A DNA stretch of 64,000 nucleotides from Dicyema japonicum (lineage: Eukaryota; Dicyemida; Rhombozoa; Dicyemidae): positions 1,082,796 to 1,146,795 of the forward strand of contig RDEW01000010.1 in the NCBI GenBank assembly GCA_011109175.1, written 5' to 3'. Numbering within the stretch: position 1 is the stretch's first letter; every line of letters begins with the position of its first letter. This document shows, in pieces, positions 1-10,399 of the stretch. The notes beneath the pieces were generated by a model. The model was not told the origin of the DNA, searched no databases, and saw nothing but the letters and a program-made list of their open reading frames with translations. The translations under genes and the position numbers were made by a program.

Positions 1-690
1 GTAGCGTGTATTGCTAATGGCGGTACTTTGAAGTTTTACAACAAATAAATTCGATAGAAAATCAATCATATCAAAAGCAAAACAATGAAAACTGCATGCA
101 TTCAAACACCAAAACAAATTTACAAGAACAAGCTAAGCGCTGTGGGGAATTACGTAAAACATGTAGAGAAATGGTATAATAGGGCGAAATATAAGGAATA
201 CCATAAATGCGTAAACTTAGTGGACGAGGGATACCTTGAAAGGAAAATGATTAATAAGCGGCGATATTAATATAAATGATTCAAATTAGAATAGGCAATT
301 AATTAAAGGACGGCGGCACATTATGAAATCTTCAAAGGCCCCGGCATTAAGTGCTTTCTTTGTACCGCCGATATAATCTCCATATAATACATTTTACCCT
401 TGCCTTTGTTAAACTTAGTCATCTCTCATTTCATCCCCGCCTCGAATGATATGACTAAAATAGTAATAAATCATCAAAGGAATTTTAAATAGAGGCTTAT
501 TAATAATTCCACTCGAAAATAATGAATTATGGAAATTTGGTTGCTATCACAGCAAATTGCACGTAAATTATTCTGCACGGAATCACAAACAAGTATTAAT
601 AAATTTATAGATTTTGTGTCAATTTAATGAAAAATCTTAAATATGAGATAAATTCTAAATTCGTCGACTAAGCCGACAGAGCCTACTGAA
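1..690. other. AT-rich stretch without a supported gene
   Basis: No family was recognised on either strand. The longest open frame (85-270, plus, 61 codons) is lysine- and tyrosine-rich and ends in TAA. It has no motif and no convincing splice partners, so I do not call it a gene. Confidence 0.5.
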
Positions 691-694
691 CTGT

Positions 695-935
695 AATTGT
701 GTTATGCTCTTTGCCTTCTTTAATTCCCTAGAGGCATCTTGGGATCCACCTAAGTTAGGAGACCCTCATGGCCGTATCCAAAAACGGTCTCTCTTTTCCA
801 TATTCCAGTGGAGGCGTTCAGTAAGATGACGAACATAGATGGACCTGATGCTTTGAAAGGATGCGTCCGACTCCGACTGGGGGAGGTATTTCAGATATAT
901 CAGGGGATATTAATTCCTTTGAAACGAAGCTTCAA
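695..935 (+). repeat. SINE-B copy (core-sharing SINE)
   Basis: This dispersed repeat is alignable by eye with 1790-2025 and 55660-55860. It contains the shared core: a GGATCCACCT block, an AGGAGAC block, a TCCAAAAA-type block and then CCAGTGGAGG. The 3' part differs from SINE-A, so this looks like a second SINE family built on the same core. Confidence 0.6.
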
Positions 936-1309
936 ATTAATTAGTTACAATTTATTTAATATTTTTGACAGTCTGTGATGTCAATATAATTGTCTTCAAT
1001 ATTTTGAGTCAACAAGAATTCATTATGCAACCTTCTAATTCAAGGACAGAATGCATTGATGTGGAATATTACAACGATTGACTTCTTCAAAGGCAATCCC
1101 ACCTAAAGTTGTACATTTCAATCAATTGTCAACAAATTCACGAGAAATATGACATTTGACTATTTTAACATTACATCATTAACAACTGAATGTACCCTCG
1201 GGATTAAATCGATTTGCGTTTCCCCCAATGGGAGAGTCGTTCGAATTTTGCTTGAGGCTTTTCTACGAGAATTTTATTTTCCATTTTTCGTGTTTTGAGA
1301 TCCATTCAC

Positions 1310-1530
1310 CTCTCTTAGTGGCTAGGGACCTATACCTGTAACAATGCTCTTGGGTTCGATTTTCCTCTGTCGACTTATCGAAGGTTCACTTCCTATGCTT
1401 CGTGCCTTTCTTCGTTCATTTAGCGTCAAGGGATCCACCTGTCTCAGGAGGTGCCCAGTGGCAGGATAGGATCAGAAAGGATCATTTGCTCTCTCTAACT
1501 CTACTGGATTATTTCATGGAGAGCTTTCGA
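1310..1530 (+). repeat. tRNA-headed SINE, core-containing
   Basis: A box A-like TAGTGGCTAGGG (about 1316) and a box B-like GGGTTCGATTTTCC (about 1352) are spaced like an internal Pol III promoter. They are followed by the same core as the other SINEs (GGGATCCACCTGTCTCAGGA at about 1430). The 3' end does not match SINE-A or SINE-B. Confidence 0.55.
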
Positions 1531-1789
1531 CAACCGAGGTTTTTGAAGGACTAGCCACACTCAGAAGCCATGAGGTCCGTGGAAACCCAATGCTTTATCC
1601 AGGTGGGAGGCAACATCACATCAAGTCGGCAGGGATTAATTGAACTTAATGATAATTTTTACTAAATTATCATTTTGTAAAAATAATGAGATTTTTGATT
1701 AAAAATAGTCGAATTGATTCTATTGGTATGCAGAAAATCGACTTGAGAATAACAGTGCCAATCTTTACCGTAGCGTGGACTATACGAAA

Positions 1790-2025
1790 TGGTTACATGT
1801 TCTGCTCTTTGCCTTCTTCGATTCCTTAGAGGCGTCCTAAGATTCATCTAACTTAGGAGACACTAATTGCCTGGTCGGCATCCGAAAATGGTCTTTCTTT
1901 TCCTATTCCAGTGGAGGGGTACGGTAAGGAGATGGGTGGACTTGATGTCTGAAAGGATGCCCCTCTTTCCGACCAAGGGAAGTGGATAAAACCTGTTTCA
2001 GGTATATCCGAGGTTTCATGTTAAA
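1790..2025 (+). repeat. SINE-B copy
   Basis: It matches 695-935 over most of its length, including the CTCTTTGCCTTCTT linker, the core and the 3' segment that follows CCAGTGGAGG. Scattered differences show that the copies are old. Confidence 0.6.
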
Positions 2026-3650
2026 TCCGTCCGACATAAAAAATTAAAGTTGGGAGAAGGATCCCTTAAGTTCCACTTACAACATTTTTAAATAACCCAA
2101 GTCCCACCTCTCTCATTTGAGGTACTTATGGCATTGTTCGGCAATCGCACTTGAAGGTCCCCACCCTCCTAATGGTTAGTGAGGTGGGTCTAACTAGCCA
2201 ACTAATGTCTCTGAAAATTGTAATTGTTCACTTCAGTGAGGACCTTGTACCATTCACTTGACCTATAATTGATCAGATTGTACAAGTTTTATTTTCCGGT
2301 TAATTAATTGATTTTTTTAAATAAAAGGAATTTTTCAGTCATTGATTTCCTTTCTCAATATATTTGCTATATTAATCACAAGGCCCATTAATTCTTGGCA
2401 CGCTTCTGCATGCTTCTTCACGACCCCCCATTTTTTGATGGTGCCTGCGATAGACATCAGAGAGGACTCTGGAAAATATCAAGGCCACCATATTAAAGTA
2501 TCCAGAGGAATAGGGAGACCCAAATAGTTATTTCCTATCTCTAAGCGACATAGGGGGTCACCACAGAAAGCATTCAGTCCTTACAGTTCTAGGAACTCAT
2601 CCAATGAAGTGGGACAGATCAAATGATCCTTTTCCGTACCATTCTGATACTAGGCGTCACCTAAGATAGCAAAACTCTAAGGATGTTTTTCATCTCCCTG
2701 ATGGATCTAACATTTGAGGACCTTTTCAGAAAGTGGATCGAATCCCGAGAGCCTTGAATCAGCCAATGACCGCCCTTTTCCTTTATGGTGATTCTTGACT
2801 CTATCGCAAAAATGTCTACTTAGCTTTGTGATCATTAAAAGTCTTGTCTTTTTTCAGTCGGTCTGGAATAGCTGGGGGACTCATGAGACTTGGAAAACCA
2901 AAGCTCTTAGCAAAGTGATTTTCGGATGCGCGTAGGATCGAATCTCGTCCCTTTAAGATATTGTAATCATCCCACGATTCTACAAGTTTCGGTATCGCAA
3001 AAAATTAAAGGGAAATTATTATCATAATTTTAATACAAATTTACTTTAATCTTCCACGATTAAGTGCGCGTGTTCCGACAAAGTAAATTATCATTAAGAA
3101 CATTCGAGAATAGATAATTCCCAAATTTTCCCCAACGAGATTTGCCCAAGTTCCCCCAAATTTGGCAGGCTTGATTCGAACACAGACATAAGTGACATTA
3201 TCCTTCTTTATTTCAAAATTTTGGATTTCCGACATATACTGAGGACATTAAGAAAAAGAACGGGAGGTTGTATCCACCTTGATGAGATAAAGTGATTCAT
3301 TGAAATGGTTGGACGCGAAAGGAAGTGAGAAGCGAGACATGAAGCTTTCAAAACTTGGTTTGTAGTATTGGGGGTAACTCTCAGCAATTCCTAATTATTA
3401 TTTGTTTCCTTCCTTATTTTGATTGTACTAAAATTATTAATTTGAAAAATTTAATAGTGTTAGTTAGGTGCATCACCAGATACTAAAATTTTCTTATTAT
3501 TGGCAACATCCAAGTTTTCTCAATTTTTGAGTTATGAGATTTGAACTCGGATCCCACGTGTAGCTTACGCTTCCTGTGATCACATGACGCCATTATAGTA
3601 AAACAAAAAAAATAATGAACAGAGGGAATGAAGAGAAACTTCCGATCAAG
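2026..3650. other. No supported gene; scattered box B-like sites
   Basis: No conserved protein is visible. Short matches to a Pol III box B lie near 2733 (GGATCGAATCCCG) and 2926 (GGATCGAATCTCG) on the plus strand and near 3545-3566 on the minus strand, so decayed tRNA-derived repeats are likely. A segment near 2100-2210 weakly resembles 46990-47100. Confidence 0.4.
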
Positions 3651-3654
3651 TAAT

Positions 3655-3712
3655 TAGGGATGGAACCAAAATTAACTATGAACTCCTAACCACTAAACTA
3701 CCTGGTCACTAG
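3655..3712 (-). repeat. tRNA-derived SINE head or degenerate tRNA
   Basis: On the minus strand a good box A (TAGTTTAGTGG) is followed about 30 nt later by a box B-like GGTTCCATCCC. No acceptor stem closes around them, so this is more likely a SINE head than a tRNA gene. Confidence 0.4.
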
Positions 3713-3854
3713 AACCTTAAAGCTCTTTTCTGCAGAAGAAACTTTTCTAAATTCATCATTTAAAATATTATTCCAAAATATTTTAAATTCAACAAAAAAT
3801 TACCAATAAATTATAATTATTTCAAAAGTCAGCTACAACATGACCAAGTGATAA

Positions 3855-4180
3855 GGCCGCGTGGAGCCATGTGGTGCTGCGTGGTCAATTGATTTAAATT
3901 TTCTGCTTGCTTGTCTATTCCTCCTCTCTTCCTAATAGAGTGGCGTCATGTGATCCACCTGTCTAGGTGACGCCCAGTGCCAGGCCGGCATGAAAAAGGA
4001 TCATTTGCTCTTCCCAACTCCACTGGAGGGGTTTCCACAACTGCATGTAATGGACGTCTTACCTTTTATGCTGATTCCGGATGGACACTGTTTCTGTAGA
4101 AGTGGAAACTGGATACACTTAATTAGTTGTTTACTTTAACTTCTTTCTCGGTGTATCCTGGGTTAATAAATAATAATAAC
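3855..4180 (+). repeat. SINE-A, near full length
   Basis: This is about 325 bp and matches 60965-61281 (minus) end to end and 25275-25537 (minus) over most of its length. The order is a GCCGCGTGG... head with a box A-like tract, a linker, the shared core near 3950-4040, and a tail ending in TTTCTCGGTGTATCCTGGGT then AATAAATAA. The tail resembles the 3' ends of LINE fragments in this window. Confidence 0.75.
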
Positions 4181-4749
4181 ATGACCAAGTTTGTCGAAAG
4201 TATCGTCCAGTTTGCAAAAACATGTAAGAACGAAACTAATACGACTCTTTCATGCTTCTATGCTCTCACTGAGGGGTGGCTCTTAGCTACAACTCTCAAT
4301 CATATTTAAGTGCCTGCGACTTCTTAAATGAACTATTCAGTAGTTGCTATGCAAGGAAGAGAGGCTGGGTCTGCTAGCTACAAATGTATAAAGTTTTCCC
4401 TATGAGGATGTGATCAGATGTGAACACTAATCTACTTTGTCCAATATTTTACCTCTGAATTTTTTATAAATCAACAAAAAATTCGGAATATTTAATTTTT
4501 AATTTAATTTATTGAACCAAAACCACCGTCATATCCAAAATAAACAAAATTTCAGTGATCCCAGCCAAACTCAACAATCTCCGCATCTTTTCTCAGTGTT
4601 CCGACTGCGTCTCTGCGCATTCTCCTGGCATGACGATTCTCCATCGAGTCTCGCGTGGAAGAGCCGTCCAGGGGAACTCATCTAGATGGTCGTTGACAAA
4701 TGGTTATTTTTGGAGTCACTTTGACTTGTATCTGACGCCACCATACAAG

Positions 4750-4852
4750 GCGAATCACATGACGCACGCTAATTAAGTGAATTAGGAACAGACGACAATC
4801 AGAATCTTCAATCAATTAGCCACGAAGCACCACATGGGGACACGCTGCCATA
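4750..4852 (-). repeat. SINE-A fragment
   Basis: The sequence matches the 5' part of SINE-A in reverse orientation (ATCACATGACGC, AGGAACAGACGA, CCACGAAGCACCACATGG). The core and tail are missing. The following 22 bases (ATTAGCTCAGCC...) recur near 5895. Confidence 0.55.
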
Positions 4853-4952
4853 AAGTCGTCATTAGCTCAGCCATCGACCAATAAAAATCTTTATTAATAA
4901 AAAAATATTTAGAAAATCAAATAATGCCATCATCTACGACGGTTAACTCTCT

Positions 4953-5263
4953 TCATTTTGTGGGCATCCTTCTGTTTCTTAGGAGCGTAACTGGAAGGAG
5001 AAGAAGCCCAAGGCTGGATGAAGTTACTCCAAACATAATAAAGGAACTTTCCAGCAATCTACCATGAATCCTAATAAAACCAAAAGAAGTAGAAAAAACG
5101 AGTATTTGGAAAAGAGGGCTAACACAAGAATCACATTACCCAGAATGAGCAGGTCCTTAAGGTTCCTAAAATTCATCAACAAATACTCGATCATTCCGCC
5201 AGATTCTGTGATATCAACGGCGTATGACAAAACCACGCCTGACTGGACTCTTTGGCGTGCCAT
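4953..5263 (-). CDS. Small predicted membrane protein, unrecognised
   Basis: I do not recognise a family. The frame opens with ATG at 5263 (MARQRVQSG). A 29-nt GT-AG intron at 5071-5099 joins ...FSKYS to IHGRLLES, and the frame stops with TGA at 4953. The product is about 93 residues with two hydrophobic stretches, around residues 40-53 (LLILGNVILVLALF) and 66-86 (IMFGVTSSSLGLLLLPV), followed by a basic tail LLRNRRMPTK. That pattern suggests a two-pass or hairpin membrane protein. Upstream exons are possible. The opposite strand is also open here, but it is charged and featureless and lacks splice support. Confidence 0.4.
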
Positions 5264-5349
5264 TCTGTCAAGAAGAAACCAAGAGATAATTATTAAAGAG
5301 GAGGTAACAAACCCCCAAAACTTTAAATTATTAAAAAAATAAACTTGAT

Positions 5350-6271
5350 AAAATTTATTTTCTATGATAAATTTATAACTCCAAAATAGAAGCTGAAATA
5401 CATTTAAATTAGTACGTTTAAGATAATAGACACGATTTCATATTTTCTTAGATATTTACGGTTATCTTCCACTATGGCTTGCTGGGATTTCGAAGGTACT
5501 TTAACCTAATCAGGGTTAGATTTCAGAAACATAAATAAATTTGTAATTTTAAATAACAACCATTGAACACACTGAAAAGGTACAACGAAAATTTTATTTT
5601 ATTTAAGTTTAAATAAAAAATTTATTTTAATATTTAATAAATTTAAATTTAATATAAAGTAATAAAATATATGATATTTAATTTTCTATGTAATTTTGAT
5701 TGAGTATTTATTGTTATTACAATAACTAAATTCTCTTCCTATTTTGCTAGATGGGACTCTAACCAAAATATCTGTGCATCCGATGCTTCTTTATTTTAAA
5801 CTTTTTTCTCATATCTCTTGAGTTTATTAGGCGAGAAGTTATACTTATCTTATGAAAGTAAAGACATCTTATGTACTTATTCTATGCCATAGAAGACGTT
5901 ATTAGCTCAGCCATCGACCAATTAAGCAATAGATTATAGGGTTAGCGAATTAAAGATATCGGATATATGACGGGTTTGTCTGTCAATTTCATCCTAGCGT
6001 TTAATCCAAACATGTTGAAGTTGAGAAAAGTGCACATCGGAAGAGTTTTAACAAGGACTTTTGTGACTTTCAATCGCAAATTTATCTAACGGCTCAACTT
6101 ATTCAACTCAACCAGCCGTTTATTTGGAAAGCAATTTACTGTTTGTGACTCATTTGAGCCGAACAGCTCTACTATTCAAAACTTTGATTTTAATAACCCA
6201 AGTCCATTGTGTCGTTGTCTTGAAATCAGTTGAAACCCCTTAGCAGTTTTCGCCCGGATTGATTTGAAAGC
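5350..6271. other. No gene seen
   Basis: AT-rich intergenic DNA. I see no conserved frame on either strand. The only structure noted is the short repeat near 5895 shared with 4853. Confidence 0.5.
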
Positions 6272-6611
6272 TATTATGTCGCGAGCGCTACTTGCAACTA
6301 TTGCGCTACTTGCAATATCGATTTTTTGAATTTTTTGAATTTTTTTTGAATCTATGAAAATTATTCTTTTGGATTAAAATTCTAATTTTTAGTAATATAA
6401 AATATTAATTTTAATGTATAAAATTAATATTTAAACTATTAATTCTAATTGTAAAATTGTTACTGTCACGCTTCTCCCACGTTGTTGTGGTGCTTCGTTT
6501 TGTGCTAATGCTTATTCCATATTATTTTGATTGTCTTATATTTTCTCATTAATATATTAGTGGATTCATCAAATAGAGTTTAATAGGTTTGCATTTAGAC
6601 ATGATAAAGAC

Positions 6612-6854
6612 ATGAATTTCTTGAGAAGAAAAAACAGAAGCACGTCACCACTTCAACCAAAAAGACCAAGAAACACACTTCCAACCTGCTTAAAAGATGA
6701 CTACGAACAAAATAGTCGTAAATTGGTGACAGCGGACGATCTGGATGATGTTCGAATGAGGGCCAGGAACAAGATAGCGTGGGCGAGGAGGATGGCTGCA
6801 AATCATGGCTCAAGCGAACCCCTTTTAGGGCCACGCGAAAGAGCTCTTAACTGA
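6612..6854 (+). pseudogene. LINE C-terminal fragment (RTE-like)
   Basis: An 80-codon frame carries RPRNTLPTCLKDDY and then ADDLDDVRMRARNKIAWARR. This resembles the extreme C terminus of RTE-like LINE polyproteins (a GRPxxTL...DL block followed by an A-x-DR-x-x-W block). A more decayed relative lies at 12020-12195. No RT domain precedes it, so it is a 5'-truncated remnant inside the TIR element. Confidence 0.5.
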
Positions 6855-6871
6855 CTTAAATTAACTATATA

Positions 6872-7045
6872 GGTTTGCGTAAAAAAGACCATGGAACAAA
6901 TCCCTCGCTAAAGTTAGGGAAATTTGAGTTTCCCTACAGTGAAAAAGTGAAAGTCGTAGATATATTGTCTAACAAGCGAATGACACTTCAATCAAATGAG
7001 GGACATAGCGAGATCTTCCACATGAGTCGCGTTAAAAAGCTTTAA
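6872..7045 (+). pseudogene. Integrase C-terminal-like remnant
   Basis: An open frame ending in TAA at 7043-7045 encodes FEFPYSEKVKVVDILSNKR and, after a short gap, HMSRVKKL. The shape (a beta-rich segment with a V-x-x-L-S-N-x-R turn, ending in H-x-S-x-x-K) resembles the small C-terminal domain of Ty3/Gypsy-type and Ginger integrases. It lies just inside the TGT/ACA element, which makes an integrase origin plausible. The match is short and could be wrong. Confidence 0.4.
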
Positions 7046-7323
7046 AAAGAAGTGACTTACCTTTTCTTATAAATAAAATTTTTTTTTTTTGAATTTTTTG
7101 TCTTAATTGAAACTTAAATGAATACAATCGTATAACCCGGAATTTTTAATAGTTTAAAATATTGAAAAATTAAGAGTTTTATTGTTGAAATTAATTTTTA
7201 AATTATTTAGATGCTTATCAGTATTATTAATAGTAAGATAATTTAAGAATTTAAAAAATAAATTCAATTTTATATTTTTTAAAGCATAACATAAATCTAC
7301 ATATAATTTTAGTTTCATGTTTT

Positions 7324-8733
7324 TTGAGTAAAACTGGTTTCTTTAAAAAATTTCGACAATTGTCCAAAATTCAAGAGATAGATCCGGCATCTTTTATTCC
7401 GATAGAAGTACAAGATACAAGAAGTAGTTATAAAGAAAAGTCGAAATTGAGTGGTCCCTTGTGTCATCCTATAACGCTGGAAGAAATAAATGCTGCAATT
7501 AAGGGTTGCAAAAATAAAGCACCAGGGTGGGATTTTATCCCAATGAGTATTTTCAAGAACGCAGGCCCAATTTTGATTGAGTGCCTAAAAATATTATATA
7601 ATTCTTCTTGGAGTTTTGGTCATGTTCCAGCTTATTGGAAACGAACAATTGTACGCATGGTTGTGAAAAAAGGAAAGCCAAGGTCAAAAGCAGATAGTTA
7701 TAGGCCAATTAGCCTAGTCTGCTCAATATCGAAAGTTATGGAAAAAATTGTTTTCAATCGTCTATCAAGGCATGTTGAGGATAATAATTTTCTCTCTGAT
7801 AATCAACTGGGATTTCGGCATAAAAAAGGGACTGGAGATTGCTTTAAAGAGCTAAGATCTGCAATCGAAATTTCACGAAATAAAAAGGAATTTCTTACAA
7901 TAGCATGTTTGGATATAACAAAAGCGTTTGACAGTGTTTGGCACTTTGGACTTGTTGATACGTTGTCAAAAGCAGAAATTGGGAAAACTGCGTTATTATG
8001 GATAGAAAACTTTCTTTCAAAAAGAAAGTCATATATACGTGTTGGAAATTTAATTTCAAAGAAAATTGAATTGCGAAGAGGAGTTCCACAGGGTTCAATT
8101 CTCAGTCCGCTACTCTTCAATTGCGTAATGAGAGATTTGCCGAAAACAGAAAGCGTAAATAGTCAAATGATTATTTATGCTGATGACATTCTTGTGCTTG
8201 ATTCAAGCATGAATAAACAAATTTCATGGAAAAGAGTGGAATCCCATATTACTAAGATTGGAAAGTGGTGCCAAAACAATGGGTTGACTCTATCGAGGGA
8301 AAAAACAACAGTCACTTGGATTGCAAGTAAAAGAAAAAATATTAATCAATGTGTGAATACTGGGGATATAAAAATCTCTGAAACATTGAAGTATCTCGGA
8401 TTGTTGATAGACCGAAGAGGATCTTTCAAGGAACATATTAAAACACGAAGAAAGAAAGCTACAGGAATGTTGAAATCTTTAATTCGATTTCATTTGGAGC
8501 CTGAAACTTTTCTTTTTGTGTATTCGGCGTGTGTTGAACCATTCTTGATATATGGTTATCAAGGATGGTTTAGAACAAAAGAAAGTGATGTCTTTGTCAA
8601 AAAATTGGAAAAGTCCAGAAGATTTGCGATTAAATTGGCATATGGACTGGACTTAAAATCTAATATCGAAGAGGATTACGACCTGAAAGTCAGAAAGATA
8701 GAAAAATTATTACATCACTTATGGAAAATGTGA
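7324..8733 (+). CDS. Non-LTR retrotransposon reverse transcriptase (5'-truncated, frame intact)
   Basis: A single frame of about 469 codons carries a complete RT domain of Jockey/CR1-like type. In order: SYRPISLVCSISKVMEKI, the NQLGFR turn, motif A (ACLDITKAFDSVWH), motif B (RRGVPQGSILSPLLFN), motif C (IYADDIL), motif D (NNGLTLSREKTTVTW) and KYLGLLIDRRGSFKEHI. No apurinic-type endonuclease precedes it, so the copy is 5'-truncated, as LINE insertions usually are. The first possible codon follows a TTTTTTGAG tract and no start is certain. After the TGA a 3' region runs to a short (TCTTG)3-like tail near 8881-8897. It shows no frame break, unlike most other LINE pieces here, so it is the youngest-looking insertion in the window. 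It sits inside the TIR element at 6277-9001. Confidence 0.85.
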   Translation: MSKTGFFKKFRQLSKIQEIDPASFIPIEVQDTRSSYKEKSKLSGPLCHPITLEEINAAIKGCKNKAPGWDFIPMSIFKNAGPILIECLKILYNSSWSFGHVPAYWKRTIVRMVVKKGKPRSKADSYRPISLVCSISKVMEKIVFNRLSRHVEDNNFLSDNQLGFRHKKGTGDCFKELRSAIEISRNKKEFLTIACLDITKAFDSVWHFGLVDTLSKAEIGKTALLWIENFLSKRKSYIRVGNLISKKIELRRGVPQGSILSPLLFNCVMRDLPKTESVNSQMIIYADDILVLDSSMNKQISWKRVESHITKIGKWCQNNGLTLSREKTTVTWIASKRKNINQCVNTGDIKISETLKYLGLLIDRRGSFKEHIKTRRKKATGMLKSLIRFHLEPETFLFVYSACVEPFLIYGYQGWFRTKESDVFVKKLEKSRRFAIKLAYGLDLKSNIEEDYDLKVRKIEKLLHHLWKM

Positions 8734-9024
8734 TGTAATTTTTGGGGTCCAAACGAAGTAGAGACATGTGGTGTCTCATAAAATGACCCTACACGATGAA
8801 TACAAACCCACTTAATTAGTTTTGGTTCAGGTTTTGGTTTCTTTACAGTAATTAGTTTTGGGGTTTGTTAGAAAATAAAATTTGTCTTGTCTTGTCTTTA
8901 AAATGGTTCGATTTGTGAGTGTCTTAATACTACTCGTTTAATTTCGAGCAAAAAAAATCGATATTGCAAGTAGCGCATAGTTGCAAGTAGCGCTCGCGAC
9001 ATATTATGCTTCGAAACCACTATT

Positions 9025-9290
9025 TCTACGATCATACAACAATACCCATGTTGGATATAAAGCCGCAGTTTGTTACATAGTGTTTTCGAAAGGAATCTAT
9101 GATTTTATTTAAAACCTGGTGATCACTAGAAAAAAAGACAAAATATGGACAAACAGCTAGGTGATCCCAGTACCAACGCCATATTATGTCTGGGACATTG
9201 GGGAAAAGAACTTCTGACCGATTGCCTGGGACATAGATATGCAAGTGGGCTTCTGCCTTTTTCACAATATCGGAAGGAACCAGCTCGCAT
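9025..9290 (-). repeat. LINE 3' end fragment
   Basis: On the minus strand the sequence ends an open frame with ...WDHLAV and continues as CTGGGATCACCTAGCT, a T-rich tract and a GTGATCACCAGG stretch before TTTTAAATAAA. This matches the 3' ends at 29590-29700, 33512-33575, 50440-50515 and 60286-60350. Confidence 0.55.
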
Positions 9291-10399
9291 CTACATCTCG
9301 TAGTTTCCGTGAGTAGTAGTTTCCGTCACATCCAAAACGGGACTATTAGCTCCAAGGGTGGATAAAAGCCACGTAACTTACCTGACTCGAGCGGTTTCAG
9401 TGTAACAACTATTACCACGGAGGTCAGTACTTGCTAATTTGAATCACCAGGACAATGTCAATAGATCCCTAAGTCATCAGTTGTTCCAAAGACAAATTTT
9501 GAAGGATTCTCATTGTGGGTGGCAATTTGTCACCGACCCTTTTAGTAGGTACTTTACAATAAGAAAAATCACCGGTAACGTAAAAAAACAGTAAGATTCC
9601 CCGATAAACCCAATTTGGACAATTTCCTATTAACAGTTGTCATTTAAACTGCTATCGCAATAATAAGATTTCTCATGAAATGAGTCTCTTCAAGATACCA
9701 AAGAGAGGTGATAATGGACCAAATTCTGGAAAGCTCTGATTTAAATAACTCGATTTTTCAAACTGATTCTTGTTGGTCCTGATCATCTGAGTTGATTGGA
9801 AAGACGACAAGACATCTCTTTCCTCGGAGACATTTTTGACCTGTAGAATCCATATTTTAAATTATTATTAATTAAAAAAAATAATTATCTCTGAAAAAAA
9901 TTTAAATTTAATTCAGACGAGGTAGCTGAATTTTCTGTGGATTCTTCTAAAATAGACGAAAAACGTAAAAGAGGAGAAACACTAAAATATAATACTTGCA
10001 AACCGACAATATGGGCATTGCCAACGAAGAGGTCCTCAAATGTCTGTTTACACTATCGACATACTTTTTCAAGGCGTATTTGCAATTCTTAAATAAACCA
10101 TTCAGCTACTATTTGATACGAGCTACATTTTGTGCAATTTTCGAAGGGAAAACAAGATGCAGGAATCACCAGATAATCCGAGGGACCGGAATATCTAAAG
10201 CATTTCAGCCAACGCTGTATTTGGTGGACGTCAGTCTCGTAAATATTCCGATTTTGCAAGGCAATATAAAAATTATCTGTAATGTGAGAATATATCTAAG
10301 ATTAGAAAACAACGACTTTATCCTTGTGGGAATTATGAACCATAAATGATGAAAATAGGCATACTGAAGGCACTAGCATGGAGATTACAAACTTAAATA
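9291..10399. other. No supported gene
   Basis: A plus-strand frame at 9996-10349 is open for 117 codons but shows no motif, and no splice partners were found. The rest is AT-rich and featureless. Confidence 0.4.

Larger units (their letters stand above)
6277..9001. mobile_element. TIR element with TGT...ACA ends (Ginger-like), carrying a nested LINE
   Basis: Near-perfect terminal inverted repeats of about 50 bp lie at 6277-6327 and 8950-9001. The 5' end reads TGTCGCGAGCGCTACTTGCA and the 3' end is its complement ending in CGACA. Each TIR contains the unit GCGCTACTTGCAA twice, and they differ by a single T. The pentamer TATTA flanks both ends (6272-6276 and 9002-9006) as a target duplication. 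TGT/ACA ends with a 4-5-bp duplication are typical of elements moved by retroviral-type integrases, among DNA elements Ginger. Inside are an integrase-tail-like remnant, an RTE-like LINE tail and a LINE reverse transcriptase. The LINE is most simply a later insertion. The Ginger label is inference. Confidence 0.65.

Noticed and set aside
85-270. 61-codon lysine-rich open frame
   Set aside because: No motif, no splice partners and no second copy. Frames this long are common by chance in AT-rich DNA.
5064-5342. Plus-strand frame MNPNKTKRSRKNEYLEKR...
   Set aside because: It is the shadow of the minus-strand hydrophobic frame, which has a phase-keeping 29-nt intron. The plus frame has neither motif nor intron.
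4853-5925. ATTAGCTCAGCCATCGACCAAT (4857 and 5898) as tRNA D-arms
   Set aside because: No T-arm or acceptor stem at tRNA distance. It is treated as a short repeat attached to SINE-A.
9996-10349. 117-codon plus-strand frame
   Set aside because: No hydrophobic pattern, motif or splice continuation. It is left as unassigned.
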